Shown here: positions 25,700 through 35,024 of the stretch, piece after piece
How the letters are laid out: each line of letters opens with the position of its first letter
Position numbering within the stretch: the first letter of the stretch is position 1
Source: Hymenobacter sp. YC55
Lineage (GTDB): Bacteria > Bacteroidota > Bacteroidia > Cytophagales > Hymenobacteraceae
DNA length: 64,000 bases
NCBI RefSeq assembly: GCF_029433095.1
Contig: NZ_JARNTX010000001.1
Location: 1,550,001 to 1,614,000, forward strand
Direction of reading: 5' to 3'
Notes under the pieces: generated by a model
Seen by the model: the letters and a program-made list of their open reading frames with translations, nothing else
What the model was told of the DNA's origin: nothing
Databases searched by the model: none
Position numbers and translations under genes: made by a program

Positions 25700-26413
25700 A
25701 TGGAAAAATATGTCGTGGTAACTGGGGGAACAAAAGGCATTGGGCGGGCCATCGTACTACGCTTCCTACGCGCCGGACGGCCAGTCGTTACTTGTGCCCG
25801 CTCCGCTAGCGACCTAGCCGAACTACAAACAGCTACGAACGAGGAAGTTCCCGGTGCCGTACTACATACGTTGCCAGCCGATCTAAGTAAACAAGAGGAC
25901 TGTCGCCGTTTCACAGATTTTGTGTTGAGCTTGGAAGGGGAGGTGGACGTACTCGTTAACAATACGGGCGCTTTTTTGCCGGGAAGGTTGCAAGACGAGC
26001 CCGCCGACGGTTCGCAACTGCGCCAGATGTTGGCCGCTAACCTGCTCAGTGCCTACGACGTGACGTTGCCGCTGCTGCCTGGCCTGATTGCACGGCGCCA
26101 AGGCCACATCTTCACCATCTGTTCCACGGCGAGTATCACAGCCTACCCCAATGGCGGCTCCTATGGCATTGCCAAGCACGCACTCTACGGCCTGACCCGC
26201 AACCTGCGCGAAGAACTTAAAGAGCACAATGTGCGCGTGACGGCCGTGCTACCCGGCGCCACGCTTACCGCCAGTTGGGCCGGCGTTGACTTGCCCGCCG
26301 AACGGTTCATCCAGTCCGACGATGTTGCCGAGGCTATTTTCTCCACGTACAGCCTCTCGCCACATGCTGTAGTAGAGGAACTGCTGATTCGGCCACAGCT
26401 GGGGGACATTTAG
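25700..26413 (+). CDS. Short-chain dehydrogenase/reductase
   Basis: A 237-residue classical SDR. The cofactor motif TGGTKGIGRA is near residue 8, NNTG replaces the usual NNAG near 93, the catalytic Ser lies in ICSTAS, and YGIAKHAL supplies the YxxxK pair. The C-terminal part (VTAVLPGATLTASWAGVDLP) matches fatty-acid/ketoreductase-like members, NAD(P)-dependent with unknown substrate. It stands alone between mlaE and the GIN-domain gene. It is not a recent duplicate of the other SDR at 27290; the sequences differ widely. Confidence 0.88.
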   Translation: MEKYVVVTGGTKGIGRAIVLRFLRAGRPVVTCARSASDLAELQTATNEEVPGAVLHTLPADLSKQEDCRRFTDFVLSLEGEVDVLVNNTGAFLPGRLQDEPADGSQLRQMLAANLLSAYDVTLPLLPGLIARRQGHIFTICSTASITAYPNGGSYGIAKHALYGLTRNLREELKEHNVRVTAVLPGATLTASWAGVDLPAERFIQSDDVAEAIFSTYSLSPHAVVEELLIRPQLGDI

Positions 26414-26512
26414 ACATTTGATAGTTATGAATCAGCGTTCAGATGTGAACTATTGGGTTGGACAGCAGCCTGCTGTTTCCATCTGCGCGTTGCTTGTTAG
26501 CTGATAACACTG

Positions 26513-27280
26513 CTAGTTGGTTTTCACCAGTTTTCCTTTGCCCGTTATTCGGACATCAATTTGGGAAGGGTTGCCCGTGTAGTAGATGGTGCTAGTGCCG
26601 GCGTGGGTACCACCTAACTCGCCAGATGTATTGACATAAATACCGCCGTCGGCATAGAGCGAAAGATCGAGGTAGCAGTAGCTGCTCACCCGCAAGTCGG
26701 TGGCTAGGAAACGACCTAAGCCACCACCGCTGAATCGTAAGTCTTCTGTTTGCCCGTGTAGGCGGTAGTCGCCTAGCTCATACTGGTCGATCCAGAGGTA
26801 TTTGCTATTGATGTCCAAGTCGTAGTCGCCAGCGCCTTTCAGATGTAGGAAAAGCGTATCGGCTCGAAACTGGCTGGCGGTGCGGATATTGCCTTGGCCG
26901 TACAGCGACATATCCGGCAACTCCTTTACGTGCAGCGTTACTTCGTGCAGCACCGAGTAGCTGCGGGCCCAGTTGCAGGTGCTTTGGTTGCTGACGTAGA
27001 GGTGATTGTTGCGGACTTCAAGCTTCAGATCTTCTTGCAAATGGGAGCCAGTGCGAACCTCGGCATAGGTGGTGGTATCGGGCACCAGCGTGATGTTTAC
27101 ATTGTCGGTGGCGGTGAGTTCCTTGAAGGCAGCCAGGTCGCGTCGTTCGGTGGTTACGGGGCCAGCACTTTTCAGGCAATCATTGTCTTGGCAGGCTGTT
27201 AATGGCCACGCGAGCAGTAGCGCGCGTAAAACCCACCGCAGGCCGCTAACTTGCGGCGCATATCCAATCCGAATCATCAT
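26513..27280 (-). CDS. GIN-domain (DUF2807) lipoprotein
   Basis: A 255-residue probable lipoprotein: the hydrophobic segment LRALLLAWPLTAC ends in a lipobox-like LTAC near residue 30. The N-region before it is long (MMIRIGYAPQVSGLRWV), so the true start could be further in. The remainder is the right-handed beta structure of head-GIN proteins, with FKELTATDNVNITLVPDTTT, LHVKELPDMSLYGQGNI and the closing IDVRITGKGKL. Such proteins are common in Bacteroidota and unassigned in function. Its start is only 10 bases from the divergent SDR start at 27290, so the promoters must overlap the coding ends. Confidence 0.82.
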   Translation of the reverse strand: MMIRIGYAPQVSGLRWVLRALLLAWPLTACQDNDCLKSAGPVTTERRDLAAFKELTATDNVNITLVPDTTTYAEVRTGSHLQEDLKLEVRNNHLYVSNQSTCNWARSYSVLHEVTLHVKELPDMSLYGQGNIRTASQFRADTLFLHLKGAGDYDLDINSKYLWIDQYELGDYRLHGQTEDLRFSGGGLGRFLATDLRVSSYCYLDLSLYADGGIYVNTSGELGGTHAGTSTIYYTGNPSQIDVRITGKGKLVKTN

Positions 27281-27289
27281 CTTACAGCC

Positions 27290-27982
27290 ATGGAACTAAG
27301 CGGCAAGGTAGCCATTATCACAGGCGTCAGCAAAGGCATAGGGCGCGCCACAGCCGATGCCTTATTGGCTAAAGGTGCCGTAGTGGCCGGCTGGGGCCGT
27401 TCCGCACCGGAGGGGCTCACCCACGAGCGGTTCCAGTTTTTCGAGTGCGACATCCGCGACGAGAAGTCGGTACAGGAAGCGTGCATGAACACCCGCCGGG
27501 AGTTAGGTGCCGAAATTCACGTGTTGGTCAACAACGCAGGCATCGGCAACTTCGGGCCGGTCGATGGTTTTTCCTCCGACGACTGGCACGCCATGTTTGA
27601 TACCAACGTGCACGGGCTGTTCTATTGCACCAAGGCCGTTTTGCCGTACATGAAACAGCAGCACGAAGGCCATATCGTGAACGTGGGTTCGTTGGCGGGC
27701 ACAGCCGGCACCGCGAATCTGGCGGGTTATTGCGCCACCAAGTACGCCGTGCGCGGCTTCTCGGACGCGTTGTTCAAGGAAGTGCGGCCCGATGGCGTGC
27801 GCGTAACGTGCATCATGCCCGGCTCGGTGGAAACCAACTTCAACGGGGCCAACCCCGGCGAGGAGCCCAACCCCCACATGATGCAACCCGAAGACATTGC
27901 CGCCGCCATTGTACACGCGCTGGAAGCTCCCTTCGCCGTCATGATTTCCGAGGTGCAAATGCGGCCTACGCAACCCAAGTAA
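27290..27982 (+). CDS. Short-chain dehydrogenase/reductase
   Basis: A 230-residue classical SDR. ATG 27290 (MELSGKVAIITG) is used; the frame from 27251 would overlap the divergent gene. Motifs: TGVSKGIGRA (residues 10-19), NNAGIG, the catalytic Ser in NVGSLAG and YCATKYAVRGF for YxxxK. The MPGSVETNF segment and the MQPEDIAAAIVHALEAP tail are typical of NADP-dependent 3-oxoacyl-reductase-like enzymes; substrate unknown. An inverted repeat follows between it and gldA. Confidence 0.9.
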   Translation: MELSGKVAIITGVSKGIGRATADALLAKGAVVAGWGRSAPEGLTHERFQFFECDIRDEKSVQEACMNTRRELGAEIHVLVNNAGIGNFGPVDGFSSDDWHAMFDTNVHGLFYCTKAVLPYMKQQHEGHIVNVGSLAGTAGTANLAGYCATKYAVRGFSDALFKEVRPDGVRVTCIMPGSVETNFNGANPGEEPNPHMMQPEDIAAAIVHALEAPFAVMISEVQMRPTQPK

Positions 27983-27994
27983 AGCCAGAATAAA

Positions 27995-28097
27995 GCACGC
28001 AGCTCCAGCTGCGCGCATCGTTGAACGATTCAAGCCGTGCGGTTGTGATATTGTTCAACATCAGCAACGATGCGCGAAGCTGGAGCTTTGCGCTACA
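27995..28097. repeat. Dispersed inverted repeat (AGCTCCAGCT family) upstream of gldA
   Basis: The left arm, from AGCTCCAGCT (28001-28010) through GCGCATCG to TTGAAC, pairs with a right arm running from GTTCAA (28053) through CGATGCGCG to AAGCTGGAGCT (28077-28087). The same core recurs at 47333-47415. It occupies the gap between the SDR and gldA and explains the spurious in-frame upstream extension of gldA. Confidence 0.75.
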
Positions 28098-28101
28098 GCA
28101 T

Positions 28102-29010
28102 ATGGTAGAAGTTCAACACTTAAGTAAAACCTTCGGCGCTCAAACGGCCGTGAATGACATTTCATTTGCAGTTGGGAAAGGCGAAATCCTTGGGTTTTTG
28201 GGACCGAACGGCGCAGGCAAATCCACGACCATGAAAATGGCCACCGGGTATTTGCCGCCCTCGGCGGGCACCGTGCTCATCGAAGGCTACGATGTGCTGA
28301 CGGCCCCGCTGGAAGTGCGCCGCCGCGTGGGGTATTTGCCCGAGCACAATCCGCTGTACTTGGATATGTACGTGCACGAGTACCTAGAATTTATTGGTTC
28401 GGTGCACGGCCTGCGTGGCAGCGAGTTGCGCCGCCGCGTGCCGCAACTGGTGGATAGGGTAGGCCTGGGCCGGGAGCAGAACAAGCAGATTGGCGCCCTC
28501 TCGAAAGGCTACCGCCAGCGGGTAGGTCTGGCGCAAGCCCTTATCCATGACCCCGGCGTGTTGATACTCGATGAGCCTACCACTGGCCTCGACCCCAACC
28601 AAATCGGCGAAATCCGGAACCTCATCCGGGAGCTAGGGCAAGACAAAACAGTCATTTTCAGCACCCATATTCTCCCCGAAGTAGCTGCCCTGTGTAGCCG
28701 CGCCGTCATTATCAACCGCGGCCAGCTCGTGGCCGACTCGCCGGTATCGGAGTTGGGCGCGCGTGCCAAAACGGAAACCGTGATTCGCGCCGAATTCGAG
28801 CAGGCCATTGATACAGCCTTGCTACAAGCGTTGCCGGGCATCAGCCAGGTGGAAGTGGAAACCGGAAATATTTACCGCATCCGGGCCACCGGCGGCACCG
28901 ACCAGCGGGGCGCTATTTCGCGGTTGGCTGCTCAGCACGGGTGGGTGCTGCTTGGGCTGCGGCAGGAAGAACAGTCCTTGGAGAAGGTGTTCCAGTCGTT
29001 GACGAAATAA
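28102..29010 (+). CDS. gldA: Gliding-associated ABC transporter ATPase GldA
   Basis: A 302-residue ATPase. ATG 28102 (MVEVQHLSKTFG) is chosen; the frame extends to 28021 only through the intergenic repeat. Walker A GPNGAGKSTTMK, signature LSKGYRQRVGLAQA, Walker B VLILDEPTTGLDP and H-loop IFSTHILPE are intact. A C-terminal domain follows (LGARAKTETVIRAEFEQ... LRQEEQSLEKVFQSL). It is followed by gldF and gldG, with which it would form the ABC complex needed for gliding in Flavobacterium; the cargo is unknown. Confidence 0.92.
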   Translation: MVEVQHLSKTFGAQTAVNDISFAVGKGEILGFLGPNGAGKSTTMKMATGYLPPSAGTVLIEGYDVLTAPLEVRRRVGYLPEHNPLYLDMYVHEYLEFIGSVHGLRGSELRRRVPQLVDRVGLGREQNKQIGALSKGYRQRVGLAQALIHDPGVLILDEPTTGLDPNQIGEIRNLIRELGQDKTVIFSTHILPEVAALCSRAVIINRGQLVADSPVSELGARAKTETVIRAEFEQAIDTALLQALPGISQVEVETGNIYRIRATGGTDQRGAISRLAAQHGWVLLGLRQEEQSLEKVFQSLTK

Positions 29011-29098
29011 GTGGTTGAATGGCTGTATTGTAAAAAGACTGGTCGTGCTGCGGCTTATCTACTAATCAGCCACTTAACAATTCAACAAGTAAGAATAG

Positions 29099-29824
29099 AT
29101 GTACGCTATACTTCGCAAAGAATTCAATTCCTTTCTTAACTCCCCAGTGGCGTATGTGGTCATTGGGGTGTTTTTGGTTGCTACAGGCCTGTTCGTGTGG
29201 GTCTTTCCGGATAGCTCGGTGCTGGATTATGGCTTTGCCGACTTGCAGACGCTCTTCAACATGGCGCCCTGGATTTTCCTGTTCCTGATTCCGGCCATCA
29301 CCATGCGCACGTTTGCCGAGGAAAAGAAAGCCGGTACTATCGAACTGCTGCTCACCCGGCCGCTCACCGATAGTCAGATAATAGGAGGAAAGTACCTGGC
29401 TTGCCTACTGCTGGCCTTGCTGGCGCTGCTGCCCACGCTTTTGTACTACTACTCGGTGTACAAGCTCGGCAACCCCGAAGGCAATATCGATTCGGCAGCT
29501 ACCGTAGGGTCTTACATTGGATTAGCGCTGCTGGCGGCGGTTTTTGCGGCTATTGGCATTTTCGCCAGCGCCATCACTCGCGACCAAATTATTGCCTTCC
29601 TGGTAGCCGTAGTAGGTTGCTTCCTGGTGTATTCCGGCTTCGATTCGCTGGCGTCGGTTTTCGATGGAGCGCCGGCGTACTACATCAGCCAGCTTGGTAT
29701 TGCGGCCCATTACCGCGACATCAGCAAAGGCCTCATTGACTCCCGGGACCTGACCTACTTCCTTAGCTTGATTATTGGCTTGCTGCTGGCTACTAAGCTG
29801 GTACTCCAAAGCCGAAACTGGTAA
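29099..29824 (+). CDS. gldF: Gliding-associated ABC permease GldF
   Basis: A 241-residue membrane protein of the ABC-2 type with about six helices. Landmarks are the N-terminal LRKEFNSFLNSPVAYVVIGV, the inter-helix PAITMRTFAEEKKAGTIELL motif of this permease family and the terminal helix SLIIGLLLATKLVLQSRNW. It lies between gldA (88 bases upstream) and gldG (116 bases downstream), all in one direction, so it most likely forms the permease of the GldA-GldF-GldG complex. Confidence 0.93.
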   Translation: MYAILRKEFNSFLNSPVAYVVIGVFLVATGLFVWVFPDSSVLDYGFADLQTLFNMAPWIFLFLIPAITMRTFAEEKKAGTIELLLTRPLTDSQIIGGKYLACLLLALLALLPTLLYYYSVYKLGNPEGNIDSAATVGSYIGLALLAAVFAAIGIFASAITRDQIIAFLVAVVGCFLVYSGFDSLASVFDGAPAYYISQLGIAAHYRDISKGLIDSRDLTYFLSLIIGLLLATKLVLQSRNW

Positions 29825-29940
29825 CCTCGCTTCAAGCTACTTTGCCTCCCGGCAAGGAGGATCGATAGATACTCTAGAACAGAAAACGGTCTCTTGTCTC
29901 TGCCAGAGACGAGGATAGGGGGGTAGGCCTCCGACAAGAT

Positions 29941-31641
29941 ATGCCTGAACAACAGCTTCCAAATCAATCCCGCAAACGCCGTGACCTGCTTCGCTTTCTG
30001 GCGGTTGTCGGGGCGTTGCTACTACTCAATTTCATCGGCCAGCAGTTTTTCTTTCGCCTCGACCTCACGCAGGAAAAACGCTACACCATGTCGGCGGCTA
30101 CCCGGCAACTGCTGACCGGCTTGAAGCAGCCTATTACGGTGACGGTGTACCTCGATGGTGACTTCCCGCCGGCGTTTCGGCGCTTGCAACAGGCGGTGCG
30201 CGAGACGCTCAACGAAATGCAAGTTTACGGTGGCGGCAATCTGAAATACGTGTTTATCGACCCGTCGGCGGCTGGTACCGAAAAGGCCCGCAACGAGTAT
30301 TACGCTTCGCTTTTCAAGAAAGGCCTAACCCCCACCAACCTCGGCGCCAACGAAAACGGCAAGCGAGTTGAGAAAATCATTTTTCCGTGGGCTACCGTGT
30401 CGGCGGGTGGCAAGGAGCAGCAAGTGCTGCTGTTGCGTGGCAACCAGGCGGCCCCTTCCGATGTGCGCCTCAACCAAAGCATTGAAGGGCTAGAGTACGA
30501 GCTGGCCAGCGCTATCCGTAGGCTCAGCCCCGGCAAGCGCAAACTGATTGGCATTGTGGAAGGCCACGGCGAGCTAAACAATGCGGAAGCCGGAGACCTG
30601 ATTGGCTCGCTAAGCCAGTACTACGACGTGTACCGCGTCGACCTAAGCAAAGTGCGCGACCTGCGGGCCCTCAGCGCCGTTGTCGTGGCTAAGCCCGCCG
30701 CGGCTTATACCGAGCCCGAGAAGTTCAAGCTCGACCAGTTTATCACGCAGGGCGGCAACGCGCTGTTTTTCGTTGATGCCATGCGCGTCAACCTCGACAG
30801 CGCCGCCCGCACCGGCATGCTGTCTTTCCCGCAACCCGTGGGCCTCGACGACCTGCTGTTCAAGTATGGCGTGCGCGTCAATGCCGACTTGATTCTCGAT
30901 CTTAATTCGGGCGTTATTCCACTCGTGACGGGCAAGGAAGGCGACAAGCCAAAGGTGGAACCTATGCCTTGGCAGTTCTATCCGCTGGTCAACAACTTCA
31001 GTACGCACCCCATCACCCGCAACCTCGATGCGGTATACACCAAGTTTGTGAGCACCATTGACACAGTGAAGGCCACCGGCATCCGCAAGACGCCGCTGCT
31101 CTTTACCTCGCGCTACTCCCGGGTGTTACCCTCGCCGGTGCCCGTCAACCTGAACGACGCACGCCTGCAACCCGACCGGAAGCTCTACAAAGACAAGTTC
31201 GAGCCCGTCGGCTACTTGCTCGAAGGGCAGTTCCGTTCGCTCTACGCCAACCGGGCCCAACCCGGCACCACGCAGTTTCAGCCCGCTACCTCGCCCCAAG
31301 CCAAGCCCTCCAAAGTACTGGTGATTTCCGACGGGGACTTTGTGCGCTCCGAACTAGACCCTAAAACCGGCCGCCCCTTCCGCCTCGGCTTCGACCGGCT
31401 CGCCAACACCGAATTTGCCAACCGTGAGCTAGTGCTAAACGCCGTCGATTACATGCTCGACGAAAGTGGCCTTATCGGCGTGCGCAGCAAGCAAGTCACG
31501 TTGCGTCCCCTCGATAAGCTCAAGGTTATTGAGCAGCGCCGTACTTGGCAATTGCTGAATCTGGTTGCACCATTGGTGCTGTTAGGAGCGTTTGGTGCTG
31601 TCCGCGCTTGGCGACGGAAGCGGCGGTACGCAGGGTTTTAG
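29941..31641 (+). CDS. gldG: Gliding-associated ABC transporter component GldG
   Basis: A 566-residue protein with an N-terminal membrane anchor (residues 17-37, RFLAVVGALLLLNFIGQQFF), a large extracytoplasmic domain and a C-terminal helix near 538-556 (LLNLVAPLVLLGAFGAVRAW) followed by Arg/Lys. Family landmarks: RLDLTQEKRYTMSAATRQLL near the start, the LKYVFIDPSA region, and VLVISDGDFVRSELDPKTGR near residue 460. Domain order fits GldG/IFT52-like auxiliary transport proteins. It is the last gld gene of this cluster. Confidence 0.93.
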   Translation: MPEQQLPNQSRKRRDLLRFLAVVGALLLLNFIGQQFFFRLDLTQEKRYTMSAATRQLLTGLKQPITVTVYLDGDFPPAFRRLQQAVRETLNEMQVYGGGNLKYVFIDPSAAGTEKARNEYYASLFKKGLTPTNLGANENGKRVEKIIFPWATVSAGGKEQQVLLLRGNQAAPSDVRLNQSIEGLEYELASAIRRLSPGKRKLIGIVEGHGELNNAEAGDLIGSLSQYYDVYRVDLSKVRDLRALSAVVVAKPAAAYTEPEKFKLDQFITQGGNALFFVDAMRVNLDSAARTGMLSFPQPVGLDDLLFKYGVRVNADLILDLNSGVIPLVTGKEGDKPKVEPMPWQFYPLVNNFSTHPITRNLDAVYTKFVSTIDTVKATGIRKTPLLFTSRYSRVLPSPVPVNLNDARLQPDRKLYKDKFEPVGYLLEGQFRSLYANRAQPGTTQFQPATSPQAKPSKVLVISDGDFVRSELDPKTGRPFRLGFDRLANTEFANRELVLNAVDYMLDESGLIGVRSKQVTLRPLDKLKVIEQRRTWQLLNLVAPLVLLGAFGAVRAWRRKRRYAGF

Positions 31642-31673
31642 GCTATTATGTTTTTAATTATAAGGTAGTCTTC

Positions 31674-31946
31674 ATGTTAGGAGAAATACTAAGTGACCTA
31701 TTAGGAAACGTAATAATCAGTTCAATTAACAATAGTTTCTTGGCGCTAATTGGGTTTGTCTATCTCTACAGCCGCTACTGGCAGCCGCAACGGGTGCGTG
31801 CAGTTTTGGTACAGCAGTATGGTAATCGATACGCTACTGCTGGATCGTCCGTGATGAATAACTCGATGCAAATTATAGGAGTCCTGCTGTTGCTGACATT
31901 TTGGATATTCATTTTAGTGGTGGTTTCACGCCACGGCTGGAGCTAA
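31674..31946 (+). CDS. Small two-helix membrane protein of unknown function
   Basis: A 90-residue protein starting MLGEILSDLLGNVIISSI at 31674, 33 bases after gldG. The frame is open from 31545 inside gldG, but that part is a shadow. Two hydrophobic stretches are visible, one near residues 15-33 (SSINNSFLALIGFVYLY) and one near 66-86 (MQIIGVLLLLTFWIFILVVV). There are no motifs. Base composition is more AT-rich than gldG. It may be co-transcribed with gldG because a strong terminator follows it and none separates them; a link to gliding is speculative. Confidence 0.6.
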   Translation: MLGEILSDLLGNVIISSINNSFLALIGFVYLYSRYWQPQRVRAVLVQQYGNRYATAGSSVMNNSMQIIGVLLLLTFWIFILVVVSRHGWS

Positions 31947-31980
31947 AGAAATAATGTACACCATAGGCTCTCGAATTAAT

Positions 31981-32033
31981 AAAGCCCGTCAACTACAGTA
32001 AACCAATAGGTTTCCGTAGTTGACGGGCTTTTT
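31981..32033. terminator. Bidirectional terminator
   Basis: AAAGCCCGTCAACTAC (31981-31996) pairs perfectly with 32016-32031, with T's following. It lies between convergent genes ending at 31946 and 32051. Confidence 0.9.
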
Positions 32034-32050
32034 AACCCTAGTAGCTTCCG

Positions 32051-34363
32051 TTACAGCGTCACGTTGCCCGTGAGGCGGATGTCGCGAGAGGAACCGCCGA
32101 CGAGCACGCCGAACTTGCCGGGTTCTAGGACCCATGCTTTCTTCGCTTCGTCGTAAAACTGAAAGGCGTTGGTATCAAGGGTCAGGGTGACGGTCTTGGA
32201 CTCGCCGGGCTTAAGAAACACTTTCTGGAAGCCTTTGAGCTCCTTTTCGGGGCGCTTCACGCTGGCCTGGTCGTCGTGCACGTACACCTGCGCCACCTCG
32301 GCGCCCGCTACTTTACCGGTATTCGTGACGGTGAACTTGACAGTGGCGCTTTTTTGGCCGGGCGTCACGGTCAGGTTATCGTACTTGAAGGTGGTGTAGC
32401 TCAGACCGTGGCCGAAGGCGTACTGTGGCGCCACTTTATAGGTGTCGAAGTAGCGGTAGCCCACAAAGATGTCGTCCTTGTAGTGCTCCACCACGGCGTT
32501 GGGGTCGGAGGGGTTGTCGGTGGGGTAGTTGCCGATTTTGTGGGCTGGTGAATCGGCCAACTTCACGGGAAAGGTCATAGGCAGCTTGCCTGAGGGGTTG
32601 ACGGTACCGAGCAGCACTTTGGCAATGGCATTGCCGCCCTCCATGCCGGGGTACCACGCTTCCACAATGCCCTTGGCCTGCTTTTCCCACGCCGATACAT
32701 CAATTGGGCCGCCGCCCATTAGCACCACTACGGTGTTGGGGTTGGCCTTTAGCACGGCTTGCACGAGTTCGTCTTGGCCGAAGGGCATGTTCATGTCGGG
32801 TTTGTCAGGACCTTCGGCGTCGTAGGCGTTGTCGTCCCATACGGCGTAGTTGTAGCCGTGTGTCCAGCCGCCTACCACTATGGCCACATCGGCTTTGGAA
32901 GCAGCATCAACGGCTTGCTGAATCATAGCGGCATCGGCCTTTTGGCCGCGGGCTATTTTGTAGCCTTGCACGTAATTCACGGTTACCCCGCTGCCTAGCT
33001 CGTTTTTCAGGCCTTGTAAGGGCGTGATTTCATACTTGGCTTTCACCTGCGAACTGCCCCCACCCATCGAGTTGGCCCGATCGGCATTTTCGCCGATAAC
33101 GGCAATGGTTTTAATAGAAGCCTTGTTGAGGGGCAGAATGTTGCCTTCGTTTTTTAATAGCACAATACCCTCCTCGGCCACTTTAAGAGCGGTGGCGGCG
33201 TGTTCTTTGGTGGCGTAGGCGCCGGGGGTGCGCTTGGCTCCCTCCATCATGTTGGTTTTGTACATCACGCGCAGAATCCGGCGCACTTTGTCGTCAATCA
33301 ACTCTTCCTTCACCTTGCCGCTTTTCACCAAGGTCACTACAGTGTCGCCGAGGAAGAACTTAGGATATACAGTGCTCAGTTCCACCTTTTTGGCCGGGCC
33401 ACCCGCCGTTTGCGACACGGTTTGGTTCATCAACAGCAGGTCGGTACCCATTTCCATGTCGGTGCCGTTGTTGATGGCCTCCATCGTGCTGTGTACAGCG
33501 CCCCAGTCACTCATTACGAAGCCCTTAAAGCCCCACTGCTCCTTCAGAATCTTGTTCATCAGGTAGTCGTTGTGGGTGGCCCACTGCCCGCGGAACTTGT
33601 TGTAGGAGCCCATAAGCGTGTACACGCCGGCTTCTTGCACGGCAGCTTTGAAGCCGGGCAAATAGATTTCATTCAGAGCCCGCTCGCTCATATCCACATC
33701 TACGGTGGTGCGCTTGGTTTCCTGGTTGTTGGCCGCGTAGTGCTTCACGCAGGCCGATACGCCTTGATCCTGCACACCCTTGATGTAGCCCACCGCCATG
33801 CGCGACACCAGATACGGGTCTTCGCTTTGGTACTCGAAGTTGCGGCCGTTGAGCGGCGTCCGGATGATGTTGATACCGGGGCCGAGAATTACGTCTTTGC
33901 CTCGGAACTTTGCCTCGCTGCCCAATACTTGGCCATACGCGTAGCCTAGCGCCGGATTCCAGGTGGAAGCCAAGGTGTTGCCAGTAGGCAGATAGGTGCC
34001 AGCATCATTAGCGTCTTTGTCGGGAACCCAGTCGCGGCCGAATTCAGGACGTACCCCGTGCGGACCGTCGGAGGAAGTAAACTCGGGAATGCCTAAGCGC
34101 TGTACGCCCCCCGAAGTAAACGAAGAACTGCCGTGGATCATGGCTACCTTCTCTTCCAAGGTCATCTTCTTGATGAGGGCATTGATCTTGGCATCGTTGG
34201 TGGTAAGCGCAGCCTGCTGGTTTTTCGAGGCGGTCTGGCTGGGCTGAGTAGCTGGCTTCTTGGCGGTGCCAGCGGGCTTGCTTTGCGCCAGGCCAGCGCC
34301 AGAGGTTAGCAAGGAAGCAGTGGTACTAGCAAGTAGAATGTAGTACTGGTGTTTAGAAAGCAT
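32051..34363 (-). CDS. bglX: Glycoside hydrolase family 3 beta-glucosidase
   Basis: A 770-residue exported beta-glycosidase. It has a signal peptide (residues 1-26, ending GAGLAQ), a Pro/Thr/Lys-rich spacer, the GH3 barrel from about 60 (MTLEEKVAMIHGSSSFTSGG, KHYAANNQETKRTTVDVD), nucleophile Asp286 in FVMSDWGAV, the alpha/beta sandwich domain from ~400 (ILPLNKASIKTIAVIGENAD), and the C-terminal fibronectin-III-like domain (AGAEVAQVYVHDDQASVKRP). Order and length are those of BglX-type periplasmic enzymes releasing terminal glucose from beta-glucosides. It stands alone; no SusC/SusD pair is nearby. It could act with the CBM3-bearing secreted protein at 40850, but that is inference. Confidence 0.93.
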   Translation of the reverse strand: MLSKHQYYILLASTTASLLTSGAGLAQSKPAGTAKKPATQPSQTASKNQQAALTTNDAKINALIKKMTLEEKVAMIHGSSSFTSGGVQRLGIPEFTSSDGPHGVRPEFGRDWVPDKDANDAGTYLPTGNTLASTWNPALGYAYGQVLGSEAKFRGKDVILGPGINIIRTPLNGRNFEYQSEDPYLVSRMAVGYIKGVQDQGVSACVKHYAANNQETKRTTVDVDMSERALNEIYLPGFKAAVQEAGVYTLMGSYNKFRGQWATHNDYLMNKILKEQWGFKGFVMSDWGAVHSTMEAINNGTDMEMGTDLLLMNQTVSQTAGGPAKKVELSTVYPKFFLGDTVVTLVKSGKVKEELIDDKVRRILRVMYKTNMMEGAKRTPGAYATKEHAATALKVAEEGIVLLKNEGNILPLNKASIKTIAVIGENADRANSMGGGSSQVKAKYEITPLQGLKNELGSGVTVNYVQGYKIARGQKADAAMIQQAVDAASKADVAIVVGGWTHGYNYAVWDDNAYDAEGPDKPDMNMPFGQDELVQAVLKANPNTVVVLMGGGPIDVSAWEKQAKGIVEAWYPGMEGGNAIAKVLLGTVNPSGKLPMTFPVKLADSPAHKIGNYPTDNPSDPNAVVEHYKDDIFVGYRYFDTYKVAPQYAFGHGLSYTTFKYDNLTVTPGQKSATVKFTVTNTGKVAGAEVAQVYVHDDQASVKRPEKELKGFQKVFLKPGESKTVTLTLDTNAFQFYDEAKKAWVLEPGKFGVLVGGSSRDIRLTGNVTL

Positions 34364-35024
34364 ACGAAATTATTTATGTGCGGGAATTTTCAATCTAATT
34401 TCTTGCACTGCTGCTCAAGAGAAGTTGCTGTGCCTAGCCTAGCAGTAAACTCAAAGACAGTAGTGTTGCTTGGTGGTGAGGCGTAAACCTTTGCGAAAGG
34501 GTTTTACAAAGCAAACTTGCGTTTATCAGCACAGTAAAGATGTCCGTGTAGTGGAACGCTGATAGTGGTAAAGGCAGTGTTTTGTCTCACTCAACCGGTT
34601 TAAAACCTGAAATAGTCTTGCTGCAGTGGAAAGCTACTATATTTCCTATGAATTCTACACGCCATTGTTAAGCAAGAACTGATGTTTATGCTTAGAAAAT
34701 AAGGCGTAGCTGTGGCGCAGAAGCAAGGCAGTATACGCGAAGCATTATAAGTGTTTGAAAGCGTGTGTGCTGATGCGGAATATCATACCTTAAGGCAACC
34801 CGTAACTGGATTTGTTTTCCATTGAAGATATTCTTTCGAACATGCAGGGCGCCTTTTAGCTGATGAGGTGCTTGCATAAGCATAAAGGCATCAGCAGCAG
34901 TTATATAACTACAGGCCTGCGAAGGGGGAGAGAATTGTTTCTATATCCTCGGTCACCTGGCGGCTGTACTAGTATTATGGGCAGTGCTGCTGCGAAAAGA
35001 AACTAAAAAACAGACCCTATTACC
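34364..35024. other. Long intergenic region between GH3 gene and dnaN
   Basis: About 660 bases with no convincing gene; the one minus-strand ORF (34692-34883) lacks coding character. Two short palindromic sites lie 120-160 bases upstream of the GH3 start: an imperfect one near 34484-34508 around CCTTTGCGAAAGG, and AAACTTGCGTTT at 34513-34524. They could be regulator sites, but evidence is weak. The right end holds the dnaN promoter. Confidence 0.45.

Noticed and set aside
28021..28101. Upstream extension of gldA
   Set aside because: It reads through a dispersed inverted repeat; MVEVQHLSKTFG at 28102 is the family-type start.
33200..33949. 249-codon plus-strand frame opposite the GH3 gene
   Set aside because: Antisense shadow, rich in His/Val/Leu without domain pattern; the GH3 frame is fully supported by motifs.
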